Assembly (NCBI GenBank): GCA_902491345.1
Contig: CABUHI010000028.1
Span: 1-20,036 of the forward strand
DNA length: 20,036 bases
Source of the DNA: an uncultured Collinsella sp.
Lineage (GTDB): Bacteria; Actinomycetota; Coriobacteriia; Coriobacteriales; Coriobacteriaceae
Direction of reading: 5' to 3'
The translations under genes were made by a program, and so were the position numbers. Shown here piece by piece: positions 14,015 to 20,036 of the stretch (position 1 is its first letter; each line of letters starts with the position of its first letter). The notes under the pieces were generated by a model, which made no database searches, had not been told where the DNA came from, and saw nothing but the letters and a program-made list of their open reading frames with translations.

Positions 14015-14086
14015 GGGCGGATATCAAAAAGTGTCAGGCGGGGTGGCTGCCGGGCGTCTGCGCGCGAAAAGAAGTGTCGACCCGCG

Positions 14087-14140
14087 CTGTTGTCGTTGAG
14101 TGGTACCCCGTTTGCAGAGATACTGAGCCTATGACAACAG
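14087..14140 (+). promoter_or_regulatory. Promoter and flanking dyad of the glycosidase gene
   Basis: TTGAGT (14096-14101) and GATACT (14119-14124) stand exactly 17 bases apart. CTGTTGTCGT (14087-14096) and ATGACAACAG (14131-14140) are inverted at 9 of 10 bases and flank the core promoter, one touching the -35 and one downstream of the -10. This is a plausible bipartite operator for a beta-glucoside-responsive regulator. Confidence 0.5.
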
Positions 14141-14159
14141 CGTGCGAAAGGATTGATGC

Positions 14160-15590
14160 ATGGCTTTCCGTAATGACTTCCTGTGGGGCGGCGCGACGGC
14201 TGCCAACCAGTGCGAGGGCGCCTACAACGTGGACGGCCGCGGCCTTGCCAACGTGGACGTGGCTCCGCACGGCCCCGAGCGCTATGCGGTGGTCTCCGGC
14301 CAGCGCAAGATGCTCGACTTCGAGGACGGCTATTACTATCCCGCGCAGACCGGCATCGATTTCTATCACCACTACAAAGAGGACATCGCTCTCTTTGCCG
14401 AGATGGGCTTTAAGACCTTCCGCATGAGCCTGGCGTGGACCCGCATCTTCCCCAACGGTGACGAGACCGAGCCCAACGAGGCTGGCCTGGCCTTCTATGA
14501 GGACGTATTCTGCGAGTGCCAGGCGCACGGCATCGAGCCGCTCGTGACCATTACACACTTCGATTGCCCGATTCACCTCATCAAGGAGTACGGCGGCTGG
14601 CGCAACCGCAAGCTCATCGACTTCTACAAGAACCTTGCAACCACGATCTTCACCCGCTACAAGGGTCTGGTGAAGTACTGGCTCACTTTTAACGAGATCA
14701 ATATGATCCTGCACCTGCCGTTTATGGGTGCCGGCCTGGTCTTTGAGGAGGGTGAGAACAAGGAAGCCGTCGAGTACCTGGCCGCCCACAACGAGCTCGT
14801 CGCCAGCGCTTGGGCAACCAAGATCGCCCACGAGATCGACCCCGAGATCAAGATCGGCTGCATGCTCGCTGCAGGTAGCTACTACCCTTACAGCTGCCGT
14901 CCGGGCGATGTGCGCCAGGCGCAGCTCGACAACCAGGACAATTACTTCTTCGTTGACGTCCAGAGCCGTGGCTACTACCCGGCCTATGCCGTCAAGAAGC
15001 TCGAGCGTCTAGGCATCGATGTGGGTATGACGGACGAGGACCGCGAGATCCTGGCCGCCAACACCGTCGATTTCATCAGCTTTAGCTATTACAGCACCCG
15101 TTGCTCCGCCGGTGCCGATAACCCCGATGTCGAGCGCACCCAGGGCAACGCCTTCGCCGGCGCCAAGAACCCCTACCTGCAGGAGAGCCAGTGGGGCTGG
15201 GCCATCGATCCGCTGGGCTTCCGCATCACCCTTAACGACCTGTACGACCGTTATCAGAAGCCGCTGTTTGTGGTCGAGAACGGTCTGGGTGCCAAGGATG
15301 TTGTCGAGGAGGATGGTTCCATCAACGACGACTACCGTATCGACTACCTGCGCCAGCACATCCAGACCATGCGCGACGCGGTGACCGAGGACGGTGTTGA
15401 CCTGCTGGGCTACACCACCTGGGGCCCGATCGACCTGGTGTCTGCCGGCACGGGCGAGATGTCCAAGCGCTACGGCTTTATCTATGTGGACCGCGATGAT
15501 GCGGGCAACGGCACCCTCAAGCGCTCCAAAAAGAAGAGCTTCGACTGGTACAAGCATGTCATCGAAACGAACGGTGAGGACCTGTCCTAA
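14160..15590 (+). CDS. 6-phospho-beta-glucosidase (GH1)
   Basis: The 476-residue enzyme should cleave phosphorylated beta-glucosides (cellobiose, arbutin or salicin phosphates) brought in by a PTS. The acid/base Glu179 is in TFNEIN and the nucleophile Glu373 in LFVVENGLG. The late EMSKRYGFIYVD (Ser435, Lys436, Tyr438) is the phosphate-binding loop that separates 6-phospho-glycosidases from plain beta-glucosidases, and KKSFDWYKHVI closes the domain as in BglA/AscB. AAAGGA lies 7 bases before the ATG. No PTS transporter or regulator gene is next to it, so uptake must be encoded elsewhere. A 6-phospho-beta-galactosidase is less likely from the loop sequence but not ruled out. Confidence 0.9.
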   Translation: MAFRNDFLWGGATAANQCEGAYNVDGRGLANVDVAPHGPERYAVVSGQRKMLDFEDGYYYPAQTGIDFYHHYKEDIALFAEMGFKTFRMSLAWTRIFPNGDETEPNEAGLAFYEDVFCECQAHGIEPLVTITHFDCPIHLIKEYGGWRNRKLIDFYKNLATTIFTRYKGLVKYWLTFNEINMILHLPFMGAGLVFEEGENKEAVEYLAAHNELVASAWATKIAHEIDPEIKIGCMLAAGSYYPYSCRPGDVRQAQLDNQDNYFFVDVQSRGYYPAYAVKKLERLGIDVGMTDEDREILAANTVDFISFSYYSTRCSAGADNPDVERTQGNAFAGAKNPYLQESQWGWAIDPLGFRITLNDLYDRYQKPLFVVENGLGAKDVVEEDGSINDDYRIDYLRQHIQTMRDAVTEDGVDLLGYTTWGPIDLVSAGTGEMSKRYGFIYVDRDDAGNGTLKRSKKKSFDWYKHVIETNGEDLS

Positions 15591-15691
15591 GGGCACTGAG
15601 GCGCTCAACCTTGGGGCTCCAACCCTCCTCGCGTACCTAAGTACGCTTCGTCGGGCTTGTCGCTCCCAATCTTGAGCACCTCAGGCCCTTA
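15588..15691. repeat. ~100-nt imperfect hairpin starting at the glycosidase stop codon
   Basis: The outer arms 15588-15608 and 15672-15691 pair with one bulge and one wobble, and the left arm includes the TAA stop. An inner perfect stem GCGTAC/GTACGC (15631-15646) sits at the top. No T-run follows. It may be a transcript stabiliser, a REP/BIME-like repeat or a small structured RNA. Confidence 0.6.
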
Positions 15692-15747
15692 GGGGACGGG
15701 CCTGACCGCTGTGAATTTCGCGTGCTCATCCTCATAGTCTCCTAACC

Positions 15748-15783
15748 AAGGCGCCCGGCGAGTATGTGCTCGCCGGCCGCCTT
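15748..15783. terminator. GC-rich hairpin between glycosidase and signalling operon
   Basis: Arms 15748-15762 and 15769-15783 pair at 14 of 15 bases around TATGTG. It may end read-through from the glycosidase gene. No clean T-run follows, so the terminator call is tentative. Confidence 0.45.
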
Positions 15784-15850
15784 GCCGTCTGCGGATTTTG
15801 GGACATGTGGCCCGCTTTTTGAGCCTGCCTGTCGGTACACTAAAAGCACT

Positions 15851-17734
15851 ATGGGTACCCGCGAGCGACATATCGGCCACGCGGCCGCCCGATCCGCACC
15901 CGTGGCGGATCCCAGGGGCGGCAGGCTCTTCGCCATGCCGCGATTCCTTGTTGGCATAACGCATCAGGTGTACCGTCACCGCGTCTTTGCTATCGCCGGC
16001 GCCATCACCGCGCTGTTCCTCATGCTTTTGGCAGTCTTGCCGGCGCTGTTCGCCTTCGACCCCAAACTTTCTAACGCCGTGCCCGCCTATAGCGAGGTGT
16101 CCGAAGAGGTCGTGGATGCGCTCGTCCATTCGAGCTCTCTGCCGTTGCTTGTTGCCGCAATTGCATTTTCGATCTGGGGCGTATCGGTCTATCTGCGCTG
16201 TTTGGACTATGTGTTGCGCCGCCGCCTTGTTGCCATCGCCACCATCTGCGCCCTGTGGATGATCGAAGTCATTCTCAAGTACAAGTCGTTCACGCCGTTC
16301 TATGCCACCGTGCTGTGGTACCTGTACTACGTGCCCATGACGCTCATTCCACTGCTCTACCAGTTGTGTGGTCTGCGCCTTGCGGGCCTGGAGCAACACC
16401 GCCTGGGTCGCCGCTACTGCGCTGCGCTGTGGATTATGGCTATCCTGCTTATCGGATTTGTGCTCACCAACGATTTTCACCAGCAGGTCTTCCACTTTGA
16501 CCGCACAAGCGACACCTGGAGCAACGACTACACGTACGGCTGGGGTTATTTCGCCGTCCTCGTGTGGACGGCCTTTAACTTTGTGGCCTTTTTTATCCTG
16601 GTGGGCCGGTCCTCGTCCTTTCGCATCCAACGTTTCTCGGGCACGGCGGCGCTCGTGCTCCTGGGCGGCGCGTTCTTTGCCATCTCATATGCGTTGCGCG
16701 TGCCCTGGGCATGGAGGCTCAACTTCTCGCTCATCTATTGCGTCTTGTGCGTGGTGGCGATGGAAATCTGTCTCGATTGCGGTGTCATTCCGTCATATCA
16801 CGACATCGCCGGTATTTTCGACACCTTGCCGCTTGACCTCAAAGTTCTAACGCGCGACCTGCAGGAAGTCTATGCCACGCCAGTGTCAAAGCCAATGCCG
16901 GTAGGCGTGCGCGAGGAGTTGCGGACCCAGGCGCACAGCCGCGCCCATGCCTTTGCCGTGGCGTCCGATCCCGATGTGATGTACCGTGCCTTTCCACTGC
17001 TGGGCGGATCGGCCCTGCTTGCCCAAGACGTGTCGGATCTCAACGAGCTTAACCGTGAACTGGCACACCGTCGCATGGAGCTGCAACGTCAAAACGAGCT
17101 GCTCGCTGCCGACTACGACCTTAAGACGCACCTGGCAGATCAAGAGGCCGAGACCTTGCTGGTCCAAGATGTGGACCAGGCGCTTGCTCGCGCGCTCGAA
17201 GGGATGTACGACCTGCTGAGCTCGCTGCCGTCGTTGACCGACGAAACATCTTCACACGAGCGTTACCGCATGCTGCAGCGCGCCAAGATGCTCGTCGCCT
17301 ATTGCAAGCGCAAGGGATCGCTCACGTTGGCGCAGCACGGGGAGAGCGGTTTTGATCGCGACCGCATTCAGCTCATCGCCAACGAGCTCGCAAGCGACCT
17401 GCGCACCATCGATATCGATTGCGCCTCGATTATCGCCATACGGCGCCCGTTGCACGCCAGTATGGTAAGCGCCCTGTACGACTGCGTGTATGACTTTGCG
17501 TTTTTTGCCTACACCACCGACCATCCGGCGCTTATGTATCACTTGGGCGACCATGACCGATGCAGTGTCGAGCTGCGCGCCACGCTTTTTTCCAACGATG
17601 ATGAAGATCTTTCGCAGACGCCCGCTGCGCAAGAGCTCGAAAGCGCTCTGCAAGGGCGCAACGTGGCATACCGCCTTGAGGGCGAACCCGGCCAGTTGCG
17701 CATGATCGTCTTGATGCCGAGGGCGGGTGAGTGA
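15851..17734 (+). CDS. Multi-pass membrane sensor protein without visible kinase motifs
   Basis: The 627-residue protein has about eight hydrophobic segments (roughly 44-68, 96-118, 124-144, 150-174, 190-206, 231-252, 264-283, 290-308). Segments 2-8 and the loop TNDFHQQVFHF (206-216) resemble the histidine-kinase 7TM sensor domain. A helical, coiled-coil-like stretch (about 392-450) and a ~170-residue C-terminal domain follow. I find no HD-type H-box, NxxxH N-box or GxG lid there, so it probably senses without phosphorylating and signals through the next protein. Its stop overlaps the histidine kinase start by 4 bases. The start is uncertain: ATG 15851 lacks a ribosome binding site but lies 9 bases after a -10-like TACACT and could be leaderless, while ATG 15935 is the alternative. 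Confidence 0.75.
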   Translation: MGTRERHIGHAAARSAPVADPRGGRLFAMPRFLVGITHQVYRHRVFAIAGAITALFLMLLAVLPALFAFDPKLSNAVPAYSEVSEEVVDALVHSSSLPLLVAAIAFSIWGVSVYLRCLDYVLRRRLVAIATICALWMIEVILKYKSFTPFYATVLWYLYYVPMTLIPLLYQLCGLRLAGLEQHRLGRRYCAALWIMAILLIGFVLTNDFHQQVFHFDRTSDTWSNDYTYGWGYFAVLVWTAFNFVAFFILVGRSSSFRIQRFSGTAALVLLGGAFFAISYALRVPWAWRLNFSLIYCVLCVVAMEICLDCGVIPSYHDIAGIFDTLPLDLKVLTRDLQEVYATPVSKPMPVGVREELRTQAHSRAHAFAVASDPDVMYRAFPLLGGSALLAQDVSDLNELNRELAHRRMELQRQNELLAADYDLKTHLADQEAETLLVQDVDQALARALEGMYDLLSSLPSLTDETSSHERYRMLQRAKMLVAYCKRKGSLTLAQHGESGFDRDRIQLIANELASDLRTIDIDCASIIAIRRPLHASMVSALYDCVYDFAFFAYTTDHPALMYHLGDHDRCSVELRATLFSNDDEDLSQTPAAQELESALQGRNVAYRLEGEPGQLRMIVLMPRAGE

Positions 17735-19230
17735 CGATGCAGATTTCGCTCATTCTTCCCCAAATCGTTGCGCTCGATGTTGTCTTTGCCCTGGCTGCGT
17801 GCCTGCAGACGATCCACGTTCCGCTCATCGCATCGCGCCGCTCGTCCTATAACCGTAAGGCGGTTTGCACCTACGAGGCGAGCCTCGTGCTTCACCTGGT
17901 GGTTTCGGCGCTTATCCTGTTCGCGTCGTCTGGCTCGTATCTGGTGGCGCCGCTTGACGTTTGCGCCAGGGCAATGGGCGGAGCGCTGTGGCTCAATGCC
18001 GCAATCTTTGCCTATGGCGTGGTGCTTATGGTGCGCTATCGTCGCCCCGTCATGCTGGTCGAGCTGCTGCTTGTTGTCGCCGTGACGCCGCCGGTGGTTT
18101 TTGCCATGGGCTCGGCGTGGACCGTTGTCCTTATCGCAGAGGGAGCGTTCTTCCTGTTCCGTTCCATCGCGGCGCTCTTGATGGACGTCCGTAACCGCCA
18201 GGAGGATATCACCGCGTTCTCGACGATCGAGACCATCAACGTGATTCCCGTGGGCATCCTGTATCTGGACCCGAGGGGCCGTCCGCTGCTCATGAACCGC
18301 TGCATGCGCAAAAACCTGGTGGAGCTTCATATGCCCACCGACCTAGGCGATATGAGCGGTACATGGAACGGCCTGCGCAAACTCAGCATGCAAATGCCCG
18401 AAAGCAGCCAGAACCGTGTGCGGATTAATCTGGACCGCTTTGGTGAGGCGCGGGCGGTGGTCGAGGTTTCTCCCGCCGAGATTCGCTTGTTTGTGCACGA
18501 TGACGTTATGGTTTCGGGCCGCCTCTTTGAGCGCATTATCGGGCTGGATGTGACGGAGTATGCGCATGCCCACGACCGCCTGGCGCAAGCCAATCACCTG
18601 CTTGAGCTTGCGGGCAAAGAACTCCAGGCCCAGATCGAAGAGGTCAAAAAAGTTGCCGACAATGCGGCCTACCTGCGCATGCGTGCCCGCGTGCACGACG
18701 TGATCGGGCAGCGCCTGTCCATCCTCCATCGCTATTTGGAGGAGGGGCGCCTGGACGACGAGTCGCTCGAGCAGATTGACCCATTGCTGCGCTCGATCGC
18801 CGCCGACCTGCGCAGTGGTGGTGCCAGTGAGCCTGCAGAGCAGCTGGGTGATATCGCCCACGCTTTTGGCCTGGTGAGCGTGCAGATCGATGTTGAGGGT
18901 GTGCTGCCTGAGGACGCGCGTGTCGCCGCCGCATTTTTGCAGATTATCCGCGAGGCCTCGACCAATGCCACCAAGCATGCGCAGGCGCATCGGGTCCATG
19001 TGCGCCTGTGGCAGGAGGGGACGGATGCTGACGGCATCGCGCACATGACGATTTCTAACGACGGGTCCCCGGCCCCCGTATCGTATCGCGAGGGAACGGG
19101 TATCCCAGGTATGAGGCATGTCGCGCAAGATCTGGGTGGCAGCCTAGAGGTCCACGCCGCCCCGCCCTTTACGCTTGCGGTGTCCATCCCGCTTAACGCC
19201 AACGACACGTCCCAAAGGAGAAGCTCATGA
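17731..19230 (+). CDS. Sensor histidine kinase, DesK/NarL type
   Basis: The 499-residue kinase has several membrane segments in residues 6-150, a PAS-like stretch (about 165-275, with VIPVGILYLDPRGRPLLMNR) and a coiled coil (about 280-315). The dimerisation/phosphoacceptor box is RARVHDVIGQRLS with His322, close to the HDxxGQ form of DesK-like kinases. The ATPase domain has REASTNATKHAQA (Asn412), NDG (443-445) and GTGIPGM (455-461). It should autophosphorylate His322 and pass phosphate to the response regulator encoded next. The GTG at 17731 is chosen because it overlaps the previous stop (GTGA) and GAGGG lies 7 bases before it; ATG 17737 is the alternative. It lies between a membrane sensor lacking kinase motifs and a LuxR-type regulator, each joined by 4-base overlaps. 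Confidence 0.88.
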   Translation: MTMQISLILPQIVALDVVFALAACLQTIHVPLIASRRSSYNRKAVCTYEASLVLHLVVSALILFASSGSYLVAPLDVCARAMGGALWLNAAIFAYGVVLMVRYRRPVMLVELLLVVAVTPPVVFAMGSAWTVVLIAEGAFFLFRSIAALLMDVRNRQEDITAFSTIETINVIPVGILYLDPRGRPLLMNRCMRKNLVELHMPTDLGDMSGTWNGLRKLSMQMPESSQNRVRINLDRFGEARAVVEVSPAEIRLFVHDDVMVSGRLFERIIGLDVTEYAHAHDRLAQANHLLELAGKELQAQIEEVKKVADNAAYLRMRARVHDVIGQRLSILHRYLEEGRLDDESLEQIDPLLRSIAADLRSGGASEPAEQLGDIAHAFGLVSVQIDVEGVLPEDARVAAAFLQIIREASTNATKHAQAHRVHVRLWQEGTDADGIAHMTISNDGSPAPVSYREGTGIPGMRHVAQDLGGSLEVHAAPPFTLAVSIPLNANDTSQRRSS

Positions 19231-19847
19231 TCCGCGTGTTAATCGTCGAAGACCAGGCCATCCTGCGCGAGAGCCTGGCGCGCTCCGTTGGCGACCAGCC
19301 CGATATGACCGTTGTTTCCGCCATCGCCGATGCCTCCGAGGCCTTGGGTGTCGCGCTCAAGGAGCGTCCGGACATGATACTGATGGACGTATGCACCGAG
19401 CATGATTCCAACGGCATCGTGGCGGCGGCGCGCATCAAGGAGCAGCTGCCCGAGTGTCGCATCATTATCATGACCGGCATGCCCGAGATCACCTTTGTCG
19501 ATCAGGCTCGCGAGGCGGGCGTCGATAGCTTTGTGTACAAGAATGTCGGTATCGACGAGCTGTTCGCCGTGATGCGCTCCACGTTGGCGGGCTATTGCAC
19601 GTTTCCCAAGCCGCCCGAGAGCATTTTTTCGGGCACGGCAGCTCTCGATGATGTCGAGCTATCGATTTTGCGCCTTGCCTGCGAGGGCAAAAGCCGTCGC
19701 GAGATCGCGGCCGAGCTGTTTATGAGCGAGGGCACCATCAAGCGTCGCATCTCGGAGATCCTGAGCAAGACCGGCTACGACAACATCATGCGCCTGGCCG
19801 TGCACGCGGTGACCGAGGGCAGCATCGTTCCCAACATGGAGCGCTAA
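19227..19847 (+). CDS. Response regulator, NarL/LuxR family
   Basis: The 206-residue protein has a receiver domain with acidic pair Glu8-Asp9, phosphorylation site Asp54 (ILMDVC), Thr83 (IIIMTGMPE) and Lys105 (SFVYKN). A LuxR-type helix-turn-helix follows at about 143-192 (CEGKSRREIAAELFMSEGTI). It overlaps the histidine kinase stop by 4 bases (ATGA), with AAAGGAG ahead. Phosphorylation should promote dimer formation and promoter binding. The target genes are not visible; the operon itself and the neighbouring minus-strand gene are candidates. Confidence 0.92.
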   Translation: MIRVLIVEDQAILRESLARSVGDQPDMTVVSAIADASEALGVALKERPDMILMDVCTEHDSNGIVAAARIKEQLPECRIIIMTGMPEITFVDQAREAGVDSFVYKNVGIDELFAVMRSTLAGYCTFPKPPESIFSGTAALDDVELSILRLACEGKSRREIAAELFMSEGTIKRRISEILSKTGYDNIMRLAVHAVTEGSIVPNMER

Positions 19848-19875
19848 AGCTCGTCGCGCATCGGCATAAAAACGA

Positions 19876-19906
19876 CGGGGCCGCAGGATCAACTCCTGCG
19901 GCCCCG
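19876..19906 (-). terminator. Strong terminator between converging genes
   Basis: A perfect 13-bp stem (19876-19888 with 19894-19906) and 5-base loop lie between the response regulator and a converging gene. On the minus strand it is followed by TCGTTTTTA, so it fits an intrinsic terminator for the right-hand gene. On the plus strand there is no T-run, although the hairpin may still serve both sides. Confidence 0.8.
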
Positions 19907-19956
19907 CCTGGTGTGCGCGGATATGTCCGCCAATCCGCGGCTGTCGGTGTCTGTCG

Positions 19957-20036
19957 CTACGCGATGGTCGCGGTGTAGGAAGCGACGTCCTCGTAGGAAT
20001 CGGTCAGGTAGGCGTCGATGCCGATGGTCGTGTTGA
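19957..20036 (-). CDS. C-terminal end of an unidentified minus-strand gene
   Basis: Read on the minus strand, the last 80 bases give 25 codons ending YTATIA and TAG, with nearly all third positions G or C as in genuine genes of this window. The terminator at 19876-19906 lies just downstream in the right orientation. The visible part, which starts NTTIGIDAYLTDSYED, is too short to name a family. Confidence 0.65.
   Translation of the reverse strand, partial: NTTIGIDAYLTDSYEDVASYTATIA

Overview
The window reads as chromosomal DNA of a high-GC Gram-positive anaerobe, most likely a gut Coriobacteriia of the Collinsella type. That assignment is inference from overall GC, strong G/C third positions, a LuxS enzyme, split transketolase subunits, a 6-phospho-beta-glucosidase and many GGGAC/GTCCC hairpins between genes. 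I see no rRNA, tRNA, CRISPR array or transposase.

Layout. A large O-acyltransferase with a C-terminal SGNH domain lies on the minus strand (404-2620). A ribokinase and a nucleoside hydrolase follow as a tight plus-strand pair (2808-4782), giving a ribonucleoside salvage unit. A LacI-family regulator (4986-5996) ends in a clear intrinsic terminator. The next operon (6254-10974) encodes an L-fucose/arabinose isomerase-like enzyme, transketolase N- and C-terminal subunits, and a glycerol-kinase-like FGGY kinase. GTTTAC/GTTTAG boxes occur in both the lacI promoter and the operon promoter, so the regulator probably controls itself and the operon. The enzyme set fits isomerase, kinase and transketolase breakdown of an unusual sugar. 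It resembles published non-oxidative apiose breakdown in outline, but the substrate is unknown.

The middle holds luxS (11125-11613), preceded by two hairpin repeats, and a DUF4867-type gene (11749-12393). Next comes a minus-strand AAA/ORC-like ATPase (12589-13695) placed between two direct copies of a ~250 bp segment. Each copy contains the last codons of the DUF4867 gene plus three hairpins. This points to a cassette inserted by recombination or after a tandem duplication, and it is the most striking structural feature of the window.

The right part holds a GH1 6-phospho-beta-glucosidase (14160-15590) with a well-formed promoter flanked by a dyad and a ~100 nt imperfect hairpin beginning at its stop codon. 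A three-gene signalling operon follows with 4-nt overlaps (15851-19847): a multi-pass membrane sensor with no visible kinase motifs, a DesK/NarL-type histidine kinase, and a LuxR-type response regulator. A strong hairpin and the last 25 codons of a minus-strand gene close the window.
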